This document shows, in pieces, positions 1 to 8,405 of a stretch of 64,000 nucleotides of DNA (the stretch's first letter is position 1; each line of letters begins with the position of its first letter). The notes below the pieces were generated by a model. That model was not told the origin of the DNA. It made no database searches and worked only from the letters and a program-made list of their open reading frames with translations. A program made the position numbers and the translations under genes. Source of the stretch: Streptococcus sp. Marseille-P6264 (lineage in GTDB: Bacteria; Bacillota; Bacilli; Lactobacillales; Streptococcaceae); contig NZ_CABPTO010000008.1 in the NCBI RefSeq assembly GCF_902460355.1, positions 21,056 to 85,055 of the forward strand, given 5' to 3'.

Positions 1-645
1 CTCCACGCTGAATACTTCTCGGCCTTGGCCTTGATTGCGACGTCTATCGAGCGCATGGCGACTGAGATTCGTGGTTTGCAAAAGTCTGAGCAGCGCGAAG
101 TGGAAGAGTTCTTTGCTAAAGGTCAAAAAGGCTCTTCAGCAATGCCTCACAAGCGCAACCCTATCGGTTCTGAAAACATGACTGGTCTGGCGCGTGTCAT
201 TCGTGGCCACATGGTGACAGCCTTTGAGAATGTCTCTCTCTGGCATGAGCGCGACATTTCCCACTCATCAGCTGAGCGGATTATCGCACCGGACACGACC
301 ATTCTCATCGATTACATGCTCAACCGCTTCGGTAATATCGTCAAGAACTTGACGGTCTTCCCAGAAAACATGATCCGCAACATGAACTCGACCTTTGGTC
401 TTATCTTCAGCCAGCGGGCTATGTTGACCTTGATTGAAAAAGGCATGACACGGGAGCAGGCTTATGACTTGGTGCAGCCAAAGACCGCCCAGTCTTGGGA
501 CAATCAAGTAGACTTCAAGCCCCTGCTCGAAGCGGATCCAGAGGTTACATCACGCCTCACTCAAGAGGAAATCGACGAAATCTTCAATCCTACTTACTAC
601 ACTAAGCGCGTGGATGAAATCTTCAAGCGCGTGGGCTTAGATTAA
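1..645 (+). CDS. purB: adenylosuccinate lyase, C-terminal part (gene begins before the window)
   Basis: Purine synthesis enzyme that releases fumarate from SAICAR and from adenylosuccinate. The reading frame is open from base 1, so the start lies upstream; 214 codons are present, about half of the usual 430. The fumarase/aspartase superfamily signature [11 protein letters not shown] is visible at bases 130-162 and contains the flexible-loop catalytic serine. The C-terminal helical part follows to the stop. A strong hairpin terminator follows directly, so purB ends its transcription unit. Identification is by motif and family resemblance. Confidence 0.95.
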   Translation, partial: LHAEYFSALALIATSIERMATEIRGLQKSEQREVEEFFAKGQKGSSAMPHKRNPIGSENMTGLARVIRGHMVTAFENVSLWHERDISHSSAERIIAPDTTILIDYMLNRFGNIVKNLTVFPENMIRNMNSTFGLIFSQRAMLTLIEKGMTREQAYDLVQPKTAQSWDNQVDFKPLLEADPEVTSRLTQEEIDEIFNPTYYTKRVDEIFKRVGLD

Positions 646-649
646 ATAT

Positions 650-690
650 AGAAATAGGCGCTTCTTACGAAGTGCCTATTTGCTTGTTCT
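650..690. terminator. bidirectional terminator between purB and the quinone reductase gene
   Basis: AAATAGGC-G-CTTC (652-664) pairs with GAAG-T-GCCTATTT (669-681) around a TTAC loop. A- and T-rich flanks let it serve purB on the plus strand and the converging gene on the minus strand. Confidence 0.85.
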
Positions 691-1256
691 TAAATTTGAC
701 TGGCCAGTTGCCCGATTTTCTTGAGCATTTCTTGGCGTTGTTGGTCTGTTTTGCGTTCTACCCCGCTGAGCTCTGTCAGTTTGACTGGAGAAATACCGCA
801 AGGTTTCAGGATTTGATTTTTAAGTACCTTGCCATAGTCTTGGACGAAAGGCAGGGCAAAACCTGGAGTATTGTGGCTGACGATAATCCAGCCGGTCTTG
901 CCTTGTAGGTGGCCTTGGAGTCCGACTTTCTTATAAGAGTAGGCGAAATCAGCCACAAAGACACAATCAATAAAGCCTTTGAGAATAGCAGGCATACCGC
1001 TCCACCAGATAGGGAAAATGAAAATCAGATGCTCTGCCCAAGTAATCAAATCGCGGTATTTTGCCATTTCAGGGTCTTTGTGCAGGTCACGGCGTCTATG
1101 TTCTTGGTCAAAGCGCAAGATTGGGTCAAAATTTTCAGTATACAAGTCCAAGGTTTTCACTTCGTGGTTCTTAGAAATGTTGCTTTGAACTTCTTTGAGA
1201 ATAGCAGCATTGAAGCCAGTTGGGCTGGGGTGGGTGTAAATAATCAAGGTTTTCAT
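690..1256 (-). CDS. NAD(P)H-dependent quinone/flavin oxidoreductase (flavodoxin-2 fold)
   Basis: Predicted cytoplasmic FMN- or FAD-dependent two-electron reductase of quinones or electrophiles, in the NQO1/KefF/YwrO group (188 aa, normal length). The N-terminal LIIYTHPSPTGFN is the phosphate-binding loop of the fold, and FPIWWSGMPAILKGFID near residue 80 matches the conserved active-site stretch of this family. It overlaps the upstream tetR gene by 4 bases (ATGA), so the two are translated together and the reductase is probably under TetR control. Inducer and true substrate cannot be read from sequence. Confidence 0.85.
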   Translation of the reverse strand: MKTLIIYTHPSPTGFNAAILKEVQSNISKNHEVKTLDLYTENFDPILRFDQEHRRRDLHKDPEMAKYRDLITWAEHLIFIFPIWWSGMPAILKGFIDCVFVADFAYSYKKVGLQGHLQGKTGWIIVSHNTPGFALPFVQDYGKVLKNQILKPCGISPVKLTELSGVERKTDQQRQEMLKKIGQLASQI

Positions 1257-1849
1257 GATCGTTCTCCTTTGATATAAATGTCAAGCATATGCTCGATTGT
1301 GTTTTGGATGGCTTGAGGATCAAGGTCTTGTCCGATAGGACTGTTGGTCAGAACGGCTAGACCTGTGATAAAGCTCCAAAAGTGAAAAAGGCTTTCTGCT
1401 TCGCTATTGCTAAAATTTTCCTCCTCGCGAAGCTTTAAAACAAGCTCCTTAAATTTATCAAATCCAGGCAAGTCAGACTCCAAGAGAATGGTGTTCTGCG
1501 TCACCTTCATATATTTAAAAGGGAATTTGATAAAGAGAGCTTCGAAAAAATGAGGGTAAGTCTTGGCAAAAATAATGAAATTAAGTCCAAGCTGGGTCAG
1601 TTGCTCACGCGCAGAAGTTGTCGCATCAATGCTCTGATTGATTTCCTGATTTAGAAACTGCGAAAGCTGACCTAAAACCACCTTGAGGTAGCCTTCCTTG
1701 CTCTCAAAATGGCGGTATGGAGTGCCGTGAGTTACACCGCAGGCCTTGGCAACAGTCCTGAGCGAGAGCTGCTCAATTCCATGTTTTCCGATTTCGTCAA
1801 TCCCCGTTTGAATGAGCTGTTCTTTCAGCTGGGCACTATTGCGTTTCAT
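1253..1849 (-). CDS. TetR/AcrR-family transcriptional repressor
   Basis: A 198-residue regulator with an N-terminal helix-turn-helix: the stretch LSLRTVAKACGVTHGTPYRHFESKEG (residues about 24-49, shown here in outline: LSLRTVAKACGV...PYRHF) is the classic TetR signature. The C-terminal part is a divergent ligand-binding domain. It is first gene of a two-gene unit with the quinone reductase. The RBS GGAGGAG precedes the ATG. Two 17-bp imperfect palindromes overlap its own promoter, which points to autorepression released by a small molecule, plausibly a quinone or electrophile (inference from the partner gene). Confidence 0.9.
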   Translation of the reverse strand: MKRNSAQLKEQLIQTGIDEIGKHGIEQLSLRTVAKACGVTHGTPYRHFESKEGYLKVVLGQLSQFLNQEINQSIDATTSAREQLTQLGLNFIIFAKTYPHFFEALFIKFPFKYMKVTQNTILLESDLPGFDKFKELVLKLREEENFSNSEAESLFHFWSFITGLAVLTNSPIGQDLDPQAIQNTIEHMLDIYIKGERS

Positions 1850-1863
1850 TCATCTCCTCCAAA

Positions 1864-1920
1864 AGTATACACTGTCTACTTATCTATCTTTAGTATACGC
1901 TGTCTACTTTTTCTTGTCAA
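1864..1920 (-). promoter_or_regulatory. tetR promoter with two operator palindromes
   Basis: Read on the minus strand: -35 TTGACA (1915-1920), 17-base spacer, -10 TATACT (1892-1897). The near-palindromes AGTATACACTGTCTACT (1864-1880) and AGTATACGCTGTCTACT (1892-1908) lie 28 bases apart; one covers the -10 box and spacer, the other lies between promoter and RBS. This is the expected arrangement for a TetR autorepressor. Confidence 0.8.
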
Positions 1921-1960
1921 CTAATTTAATGCTTTCTTCTATTCTAGGATGTGGCAGAAT

Positions 1961-2014
1961 TTGCTTTCGGTAAGATAAAATGTTAAAATAATATTAAAAT
2001 GATAGCGCTTTCTT
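1961..2014 (+). promoter_or_regulatory. dhaKLM promoter with downstream cre site
   Basis: -35 TTGCTT (1961-1966), 17-base spacer, extended -10 TGTTAAAAT (1981-1989). A cre-like site TGATAGCGCTTTCTT (2000-2014) sits just after the expected start of transcription, where bound CcpA would block elongation. Confidence 0.65.
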
Positions 2015-2064
2015 TTAGGGCGAATTGCTCATTTTAGAGAAGCACTGAGAAACGGAGGACACCT

Positions 2065-3054
2065 ATGAAAAAAATTATCAACGATCCAACAGCAGTTGTG
2101 GACGAAATGCTGGACGGCTTAGCCTATATTCACAGCGATTTGGTTTATCGGGTGGAGGGCTTTGATATCATTGCCCGCAAGAGTGAGAAGACAGGCAAGG
2201 TCGGCCTGATTTCTGGTGGTGGCAGTGGTCATGAGCCTTCCCACGCTGGCTTTGTCGGTGAGGGCATGCTGTCGGCCGCTATTTGCGGAGCGGTCTTTAC
2301 TTCACCAACACCTGATCAGGTCTTGCAGGCTATCAAGGAAGCAGATGAGGGAGCTGGGGTCTTCATGGTAATCAAGAATTACTCCGGTGACATCATGAAC
2401 TTTGAAATGGCTCAGGAAATGGCCCAGATGGAAGGGATTGAGGTGGCTAGTGTCGTCATAGATGACGATATCGCAGTGGAAGACAGCCTTTATACGCAAG
2501 GTCGCCGCGGAGTGGCTGGTACCATTCTTGTCCATAAGATTCTAGGGGATGCGGCGCGCGCAGGCAAATCTCTGACTGAAATCAAGGCACTGGCTGATGA
2601 GCTGCTCAAACATATTCACACGGTCGGTTTGGCTCTGAGCGGGGCAACCGTACCGGAAGTCGGCAAGCCTGGTTTTGTTTTGGCTGATGATGAGATAGAG
2701 TTCGGCATTGGTATCCATGGTGAGCCAGGCTATCGCAAGGAAAAGATGCAGCCGTCTAAGGACTTAGCCAAGGAATTAGTCGAAAAGCTCAGTCAGTCCT
2801 TTGAGCTCAAATCTGGTAAGAAAATCGGCATTCTCATCAATGGTATGGGTGCAACACCGCTCATGGAGCAGTATGTCTTTGCGGCAGATGTAGCAAATCT
2901 CCTGGCAGATGCTGGAGTTGAAGTTGTCTATAAAAAGTTGGGTAATTACATGACTTCCATTGATATGGCAGGGATTTCTCTGACCTTTATCCAGCTGGAA
3001 CAGCCAGACTGGCTGACAGCTCTCAACAGTTCTGTCACGACAGCCGCTTGGTAA
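2065..3054 (+). CDS. dhaK: dihydroxyacetone kinase subunit DhaK
   Basis: Substrate-binding subunit of the PEP-dependent dihydroxyacetone kinase (329 aa, full length). Dihydroxyacetone is held as a hemiaminal on the histidine of GIHGEPG; that histidine is residue 218 here. The glycine-rich SGGGSGHEPSHAGFVG near residue 50 is the Dak1 substrate-binding region. It starts the dhaK-dhaL-dhaM operon, with RBS ACGGAGGA before the ATG. The neighbouring dhaS/dhaQ regulators known from Lactococcus are not present here; the visible control is the cre site. Confidence 0.95.
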   Translation: MKKIINDPTAVVDEMLDGLAYIHSDLVYRVEGFDIIARKSEKTGKVGLISGGGSGHEPSHAGFVGEGMLSAAICGAVFTSPTPDQVLQAIKEADEGAGVFMVIKNYSGDIMNFEMAQEMAQMEGIEVASVVIDDDIAVEDSLYTQGRRGVAGTILVHKILGDAARAGKSLTEIKALADELLKHIHTVGLALSGATVPEVGKPGFVLADDEIEFGIGIHGEPGYRKEKMQPSKDLAKELVEKLSQSFELKSGKKIGILINGMGATPLMEQYVFAADVANLLADAGVEVVYKKLGNYMTSIDMAGISLTFIQLEQPDWLTALNSSVTTAAW

Positions 3055-3064
3055 GGAGGTGCTT

Positions 3065-3643
3065 ATGGACGCAGCAAGAGCAAAAAAATGGATGCAGTTG
3101 TTCAACGAGAAGATCCAGGACCAGAAAGCCTATCTGTCTGATCTTGATACTCCCATCGGCGATGGCGATCATGGCGCCAATATGGCTAGGGGAATGGCGG
3201 CAGCAGTAGAGAGTCTAGCTGCTAAGGACTTTGCCAGTGCGGCTGAGGTTTTTCAGGCTGTTTCTATGCAGCTGATTAGCAAGGTTGGCGGTGCTTCAGG
3301 CCCTCTATATGGCTCAGCTTTCATGGGCATGGCCAAAGCTGAAAAAGACGGCAAAGACTTGCTAGAAGTCATCCAAGCTGGGCTGGACATGATTCAGAAG
3401 CGGGGCAAGGCTGTGCCTGGTGAGAAAACCATGGTGGATGTCTGGTCGGGGATTCCTGTTTCTCTGCAGTCTGGAGACTTGACGCGTGAAAAGATTGGTT
3501 CTCTAGTGGAAGCGACCAAAGATCTGAAAGCGACCAAGGGGCGGGCTTCCTATGTCGGTGAGCGCTCTATAGGCCATATCGATCCTGGTTCGGCTTCATC
3601 TGGTCTCCTCTTTGAGGCTCTTCTAGAAACGGAGGCAGGCTGA
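3065..3643 (+). CDS. dhaL: dihydroxyacetone kinase ADP-binding subunit DhaL
   Basis: Carries the ADP that shuttles phosphate from DhaM to dihydroxyacetone bound on DhaK. The conserved LDTPIGDGDHGANMARGM motif, with aspartates that bind Mg-ADP, lies near residue 30, and GGASGPLYGSAF follows. I chose the ATG at 3065 because AAGGAGG (3053-3059) ends 5 bases before it; a GTG two codons upstream lies inside that RBS. It is 192 aa, and its stop overlaps the dhaM start by one base (TGATG). Confidence 0.95.
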   Translation: MDAARAKKWMQLFNEKIQDQKAYLSDLDTPIGDGDHGANMARGMAAAVESLAAKDFASAAEVFQAVSMQLISKVGGASGPLYGSAFMGMAKAEKDGKDLLEVIQAGLDMIQKRGKAVPGEKTMVDVWSGIPVSLQSGDLTREKIGSLVEATKDLKATKGRASYVGERSIGHIDPGSASSGLLFEALLETEAG

Positions 3644-4017
3644 TGGCAGATACTGGCATTCTTATCGTTTCCCATTCCAAAAATCTGGCCCAAGGCTTGT
3701 TTGATCTCATCTCGCAGGTGGCGGCAGATGTGGCCATCAGCTATGTGGGCGGGTTGGACGACGGTAGCATCGGGACGAGCTTTGAAGGTATTCAGGCGGC
3801 TTTAGATGCCAATGACAAGGACACTATTTTGGCCTTTTTCGATCTGGGCTCAGCTCGCATGAATCTCGAAATGGTCGCAGACTTTTCTGACAAGGAAATC
3901 ATTATCAATAATGTTCCTTTGGTAGAGGGAGCCTATACGGCTGCTGCTCTTCTTCAGGCCGGGGCAGATTTGTCTAATGTTTTGCTTCAGGTTCGTGAAT
4001 TAGAAATAAAGAAATAG
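3643..4017 (+). CDS. dhaM: dihydroxyacetone kinase phosphoryl donor DhaM (EIIA-like)
   Basis: 124-residue mannose-EIIA-like protein that takes phosphate from HPr and passes it to ADP on DhaL. The phosphorylated residue is His11 in ILIVSHSKNLAQG. GGLDDGSIGTS and FFDLGSARMNLE are typical DhaM segments. Only the EIIA domain is present, as in Gram-positive bacteria; the enterobacterial protein has added HPr and EI domains. A terminator follows about 60 bases downstream, closing the operon. Confidence 0.93.
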   Translation: MADTGILIVSHSKNLAQGLFDLISQVAADVAISYVGGLDDGSIGTSFEGIQAALDANDKDTILAFFDLGSARMNLEMVADFSDKEIIINNVPLVEGAYTAAALLQAGADLSNVLLQVRELEIKK

Positions 4018-4077
4018 CAGGTTTTCTAAAGACTTGATAAACGATTTCATTTGAAAAATAAAGAACATTTTATATCA

Positions 4078-4106
4078 AAAAACTGGGATTGAATCCCAGC
4101 TTTTTT
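4078..4106 (+). terminator. dhaKLM terminator
   Basis: CTGGGATT (4083-4090), one-base loop centre, AATCCCAG (4092-4099), followed by CTTTTTTG. The A-run before the stem allows some bidirectional use. Confidence 0.85.
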
Positions 4107-4289
4107 GCTTTATCATTATACCAATTTTCAGGGGAATAGCCAGTGTTTCTTATTTTTTCTTCCTTAGGATAATTGAAAAACAGGACAAATTAATAGGCCC
4201 TGTTTACTTTTTGACACAATTCACTTTTTAATGAACAAAAGTTCTTAGAATGTCTTGCAAATTGGTATAGATAGGTTTATAATAATGAT

Positions 4290-4345
4290 AGGCTAGTTGG
4301 TCAGGAAATGAAAAACGACAGCTCATGAGAACCATCGTTTTTCAG
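4290..4345 (+). ncRNA. possible short transcript between dhaM and gntR
   Basis: An orphan promoter, -35 TTGCAA (4255-4260), 17-base spacer, -10 TATAAT (4278-4283), is followed only about 30 bases later by the hairpin GAAAAACGA (4310-4318) / TCGTTTTTC (4335-4343). The hairpin is also the terminator of the convergent gntR gene. No ORF lies between, so a transcript of about 55 bases would result. The rest of 4018-4346 holds the dhaM terminator and AT-rich sequence in which I see nothing else. The promoter could be fortuitous. Confidence 0.3.
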
Positions 4346-4346
4346 A

Positions 4347-5063
4347 TTAATGATCGCGACTAGAAGAAATAAATTTGATTTTGAAGAAATCACCACGCTT
4401 GTAGGTTTCGCTGTACTCTAGGATTTGTCCGGTATTTTCCAGTTTTGTGATCTTGACTTGATGCACAGTTGGGAAGTTTGGATCAATTTCTAAGGTCTTG
4501 GCAATGTCTTTTGGCGTTGGAAAGACGATTTCGTTGGTTTCTTCGAAATACTCGTCATTCATGTGGATGTGATAATCCGTCTTGAAGCGATTGTAGATCG
4601 AGCTGTAGTAGTCCAAATCTGGATAGTTTGGATTGATGTACTGTTCAGGAATGTAGGTTTGGTGATAGATATAGACTTTATCGCCTGTCCTTCTGATACG
4701 GTCAATCTTGTAGTAGAACTGGGACGGTGTTAGTTCTAGTTTTTCCAAGATTCTCAATTCATTTCCACGTTCGATGGACAGAACAGTCACCTTATCCTTT
4801 TGGATAGGGAAAGTTTCGATATCAGAGAATTCCACACGCTTGTGTTTTCTTGCGCGTGAAACAAACGTTCCCTTCCCTTGCTGACGGATGATGTAGCCAT
4901 CATTCGCAAGTTCGTTCAAAGCGCGGACAACGGTGATGGAACTAACGTTGAACATCTTGATTAATTCAGCTTCTGTGTAGAATCTATCACCGTTTTCAAA
5001 GTTACCAGAAATGATTTGTTGTTTTAAATCATCTTTGATTTGTTGATATTTAGGAATAGCCAT
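4347..5063 (-). CDS. GntR/HutC-family transcriptional regulator of the bga operon
   Basis: 238-residue regulator: an N-terminal winged helix (IPKYQQIKDDLKQQ to GKGTFVSR, about residues 2-70) and a C-terminal UTRA effector domain. The start chosen is the ATG at 5063 with RBS AGAGGTGAG; an in-frame extension upstream lacks an RBS and runs into the divergent promoter. It is divergent from bgaC-PTS-agaS, as in the equivalent pneumococcal locus, so it most likely controls that operon in response to a sugar phosphate. The palindrome at 5106-5128 is a candidate operator. Confidence 0.88.
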   Translation of the reverse strand: MAIPKYQQIKDDLKQQIISGNFENGDRFYTEAELIKMFNVSSITVVRALNELANDGYIIRQQGKGTFVSRARKHKRVEFSDIETFPIQKDKVTVLSIERGNELRILEKLELTPSQFYYKIDRIRRTGDKVYIYHQTYIPEQYINPNYPDLDYYSSIYNRFKTDYHIHMNDEYFEETNEIVFPTPKDIAKTLEIDPNFPTVHQVKITKLENTGQILEYSETYKRGDFFKIKFISSSRDH

Positions 5064-5105
5064 TGTGCTCACCTCTCTTTTTTTATCCCTCTCTATATTG
5101 ATTTT

Positions 5106-5186
5106 AACATATTTTTTAAAAAAATGTTGACATTTATGCAAAAGTTTATTATATTAATATTAATAAGAAATGAAAGCGTTTTAAAT
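5106..5186 (+). promoter_or_regulatory. bgaC operon promoter, candidate GntR operator and cre
   Basis: -35 TTGACA (5127-5132), 17-base spacer, -10 TATATT (5150-5155). A 23-bp palindrome with one mismatch (5106-5128: AACATATTTTTT / AAAAAAATGTT) overlaps the -35 and lies between the divergent genes. A cre match ATGAAAGCGTTTTAAAT (5170-5186) lies downstream of the start point. Confidence 0.7.
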
Positions 5187-5203
5187 CTAGGAGGAATAGG
5201 GAG

Positions 5204-6991
5204 ATGAAGAGATTTGAAATAGGCTCTTCTTTCTACTTGGATGGTCAGGAGTTTAAGATTTTGTCGGGAGCGATTCACTATTTTCGGATTCAGCCGGAAG
5301 ACTGGTATCACTCGCTCTATAATCTGAAAGCCCTAGGCTTCAATACAGTTGAGACCTATGTTCCTTGGAACATGCACGAGCCAAAGAAAGGCCAGTTTGA
5401 CTTTCAAGGGATTTTAGATATTGAGAAGTTTCTTCAGATTGCTCAAGATTTAGGATTATATGCCATCGTTCGCCCTTCGCCCTTTATCTGTGCGGAGTGG
5501 GAATTTGGCGGCATGCCAGCCTGGCTCTTGACTGAGGATATGAGAATCCGTTCTTCTGATGCTTCCTATCTTCAGGCTGTTGCAGACTACTATGATGAGT
5601 TGCTTCCTCGCTTGGTTCCAAGGCTCTTGGAAAAGGGCGGGAATATCCTCATGATGCAAGTGGAAAATGAATATGGCTCTTACGGGGAGGATAAAGACTA
5701 CCTGAGAGCGATTCGGCAGATGATGTTGGATCGAGGCCTTGATTGCCCGCTCTTTACATCGGATGGTCCTTGGCGGGCGACGCTGAAAGCTGGCACGCTG
5801 ATTGAGGAAGATTTATTTGTTACAGGAAATTTCGGCTCCAAGGCAGATTATAATTTTGCCCAGATGCAGGAATTCTTTGATGAGCATGGCAAAAAATGGC
5901 CGCTCATGTGTATGGAGTTTTGGGATGGTTGGTTCAATCGTTGGAAAGAACCGATTATCAAAAGGGATCCTGAGGAACTGGCTCAAGCTGTCCATGAGGT
6001 TCTGAAACAAGGCTCTATCAACCTCTATATGTTTCACGGCGGCACCAATTTTGGCTTCATGAATGGCTGCTCGGCCAGAGGTGTGACGGATTTACCACAG
6101 GTGACTTCGTATGATTACGATGCCCTGCTTGATGAACAGGGAAATCCAACTCCGAAATATTTTGCAGTGCAAAAAATGATGGAGACCTACTATCCTGAGT
6201 ACCCACAAATGAAACCGCTCACAAAAGAATCTTTTGAACTGAGAGATATTGCTCTGAGTGAGAAAGTGAGTTTGTTTGAGACATTAGCTGATTTGGCTCA
6301 GCCAGTAGAGAGTCTCTATCCTGTCAAAATGGAGGATTTGGGGCAGAGCTATGGCTACTTACTTTACCGTACAGAAGCCAGCTGGGATGCGGATGAGGAA
6401 AAAATTCGGGTGATTGATGGGCGAGACCGGATGCAGCTCTTTGTGGACGGCAAGCTTATGGCAACCCAGTATCAAGCAGAGATTGGTCAAGATATCTTTG
6501 TTGCTGGAGAAAAGAAAGTCACCCACCGTATTGACATCCTGATGGAAAACATGGGGCGGGTCAACTACGGGCATAAGTTCTTGGCAGATACTCAGCGAAA
6601 AGGGATTCGGACGGGCGTTTGCAAGGATTTGCACTTCTTGCTGAATTGGCAACAGTATCCACTTTCTTTTGAAAACACAGAAAACATCGATTTTTCAAAA
6701 GGATGGCAGCCAGAGCAACCAGCTTTCTACGCTTTTGACTTTGAAATAAAAGCGCTTAAAGATACTTATTTAGACTTGTCCGGTTTTGGAAAGGGCCTTG
6801 CCTTTGTAAATGGCGTTAACATCGGCCGTTTCTGGAATGTCGGACCAACCTTATCACTTTATATTCCGCATAGCCTTCTGAAAGAAGGACATAACCGAAT
6901 CATCATTTTTGAGACGGAAGGGGAATATGAAGAATCAATTAACTTAGTTAACCAACCTACATTTAAAACAATAAAGGGGGAAAATTTATGA
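5204..6991 (+). CDS. bgaC: beta-galactosidase, glycoside hydrolase family 35
   Basis: 595-residue retaining beta-galactosidase resembling pneumococcal BgaC, which prefers Gal-beta-1,3-GlcNAc. The catalytic TIM barrel fills about residues 1-330; acid/base Glu156 is in QVENEYGSYG and nucleophile Glu238 in MCMEFWDGWF. C-terminal beta domains (FGKGLAFVNGVNIGRFW) complete the family architecture. There is no signal peptide or LPXTG anchor, so it is cytoplasmic or surface-exposed by an unconventional route. RBS AGGAGGAA precedes the ATG; the stop overlaps the next start (ATGA). Confidence 0.95.
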   Translation: MKRFEIGSSFYLDGQEFKILSGAIHYFRIQPEDWYHSLYNLKALGFNTVETYVPWNMHEPKKGQFDFQGILDIEKFLQIAQDLGLYAIVRPSPFICAEWEFGGMPAWLLTEDMRIRSSDASYLQAVADYYDELLPRLVPRLLEKGGNILMMQVENEYGSYGEDKDYLRAIRQMMLDRGLDCPLFTSDGPWRATLKAGTLIEEDLFVTGNFGSKADYNFAQMQEFFDEHGKKWPLMCMEFWDGWFNRWKEPIIKRDPEELAQAVHEVLKQGSINLYMFHGGTNFGFMNGCSARGVTDLPQVTSYDYDALLDEQGNPTPKYFAVQKMMETYYPEYPQMKPLTKESFELRDIALSEKVSLFETLADLAQPVESLYPVKMEDLGQSYGYLLYRTEASWDADEEKIRVIDGRDRMQLFVDGKLMATQYQAEIGQDIFVAGEKKVTHRIDILMENMGRVNYGHKFLADTQRKGIRTGVCKDLHFLLNWQQYPLSFENTENIDFSKGWQPEQPAFYAFDFEIKALKDTYLDLSGFGKGLAFVNGVNIGRFWNVGPTLSLYIPHSLLKEGHNRIIIFETEGEYEESINLVNQPTFKTIKGENL

Positions 6992-7464
6992 CAATAGTAG
7001 GTGCACGTATCGATGGACGTTTGATCCATGGACAGGTAGCCAATCTCTGGACTACCAAGCTCAACATTTCACGCATTATGGTGATTGACGATGAGGTAGC
7101 TGAAAATGCTATCGAAAAGAGTGGACTTAAGTTGGCAACGCCACCAGGAGTGAAGCTCAGCATTTTGCCAATCGCTAAGGCAGCAGAAAACATCTTGGCT
7201 GGTAAGTATGACTCACAACGACTCTTTATCGTTGCTCGTAAACCAGACCGATTCCTTCGTTTGGTAGAAGCTGGCGTTCCACTGGAAACACTGAACGTCG
7301 GAAATATGTCTCAGTCAGACGAAACTCGTCCCATCACTCGCTCTATCAATGTGGTTGATGCGGATGTGGAAGCTTTCCAAAAGTTGCATGAAAAAGGGGT
7401 GAAGCTGACAGCTCAGATGGTTCCAAATGATCCGGTCGCGGATTTTATGAATTTGTTAAAATAA
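6988..7464 (+). CDS. PTS system, mannose/sorbose-family EIIB component
   Basis: Cytoplasmic phosphocarrier that passes phosphate from EIIA to the incoming sugar (158 aa). The phosphorylated residue is His14 in ARIDGRLIHGQV. It overlaps bgaC by 4 bases and is followed by EIIC, EIID and EIIA, so a whole four-component transporter is encoded. Gene order matches the pneumococcal bgaC-linked PTS (sometimes called gad or aga). The imported sugar is probably a galactose-containing disaccharide or amino sugar; that is inferred from the neighbours. Confidence 0.93.
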   Translation: MTIVGARIDGRLIHGQVANLWTTKLNISRIMVIDDEVAENAIEKSGLKLATPPGVKLSILPIAKAAENILAGKYDSQRLFIVARKPDRFLRLVEAGVPLETLNVGNMSQSDETRPITRSINVVDADVEAFQKLHEKGVKLTAQMVPNDPVADFMNLLK

Positions 7465-7490
7465 GGAAAAATTTTTAGGAGGTCATTGTC

Positions 7491-8405
7491 ATGATACAAT
7501 GGTGGCAAATTTTACTACTCACTCTGTACTCAGCTTATCAAATCTGTGATGAGTTGACGATCGTTTCTTCAGCAGGTTCACCTGTATTTGCTGGATTTAT
7601 CACAGGTCTCATTATGGGAGATTTACCTACAGGTCTATTGATTGGTGCCAACCTTCAATTGGTAGTACTCGGTGTTGGTACCTTCGGTGGTGCGTCTCGT
7701 ATTGATGCTACTTCTGGTGCGGTTCTCGCAACTGCCTTCTCAGTAGCTCAAGGGCTTGACCCAGAGCTTGCTATTGCTACAATCGCTGTGCCGGTAGCAA
7801 CTTTGTTGACATACTTCGATATCCTTGGTCGTATGACTACAACTTACTTCGCTCACCGTGTGGATGCTGCGATTGAACGCTTTGACTACAAAGGCATCGA
7901 ACGCAACTATCTCCTTGGTGCGATTCCTTGGGCTCTTTCTCGTGCCCTACCAGTCTTCTTTGCCCTTGCCTTTGGTGGAGCTTTTGTAGAAACTGTTGTT
8001 ACAGGTCTCGGTAATGTACAATGGTTGGCAAACGGTCTAAAACTTGCAGGTCAAATGCTTCCAGGTCTTGGATTTGCAATCTTGCTTCGTTATCTCCCAG
8101 TGAAACGCAACCTTCACTATTTGGCACTTGGATTTGGCTTGACAGCTATGTTGACAGTGCTTTACAGTAATGTTCAAAGCCTTGGTGCTGCAGTGTCTAG
8201 CATTGTTGGTTCTGAAGTGTTCTCTAAACTTCCAAAAGAACAAGCTATTACTTTTGTTAACAACTTCAAGAGTGTATCTATGATTGGTATCGCCATCATC
8301 GGTGTCTTCCTTGCGGTACAACACTTCAAAAACAGCCAACGTACAGTCGTAGCTGCTCCAGTAACTGAATCAGAAAGCGGGGAAATTGAAGATGACGAAT
8401 TCTAA
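7491..8405 (+). CDS. PTS system, mannose/sorbose-family EIIC component
   Basis: 304-residue polytopic membrane channel component, rich in hydrophobic helices, with family segments such as ICDELTIVSSAGSPVFAGFITGLIMGD near the N-terminus (key residues Glu-Leu and the Gly-rich turn) and GANLQLVVLGVGTFGGASRID. RBS TAGGAGGT lies upstream. The acidic tail ESGEIEDDEF overlaps the start of the EIID gene. EIIC and EIID together form the translocation unit. Confidence 0.93.
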   Translation: MIQWWQILLLTLYSAYQICDELTIVSSAGSPVFAGFITGLIMGDLPTGLLIGANLQLVVLGVGTFGGASRIDATSGAVLATAFSVAQGLDPELAIATIAVPVATLLTYFDILGRMTTTYFAHRVDAAIERFDYKGIERNYLLGAIPWALSRALPVFFALAFGGAFVETVVTGLGNVQWLANGLKLAGQMLPGLGFAILLRYLPVKRNLHYLALGFGLTAMLTVLYSNVQSLGAAVSSIVGSEVFSKLPKEQAITFVNNFKSVSMIGIAIIGVFLAVQHFKNSQRTVVAAPVTESESGEIEDDEF

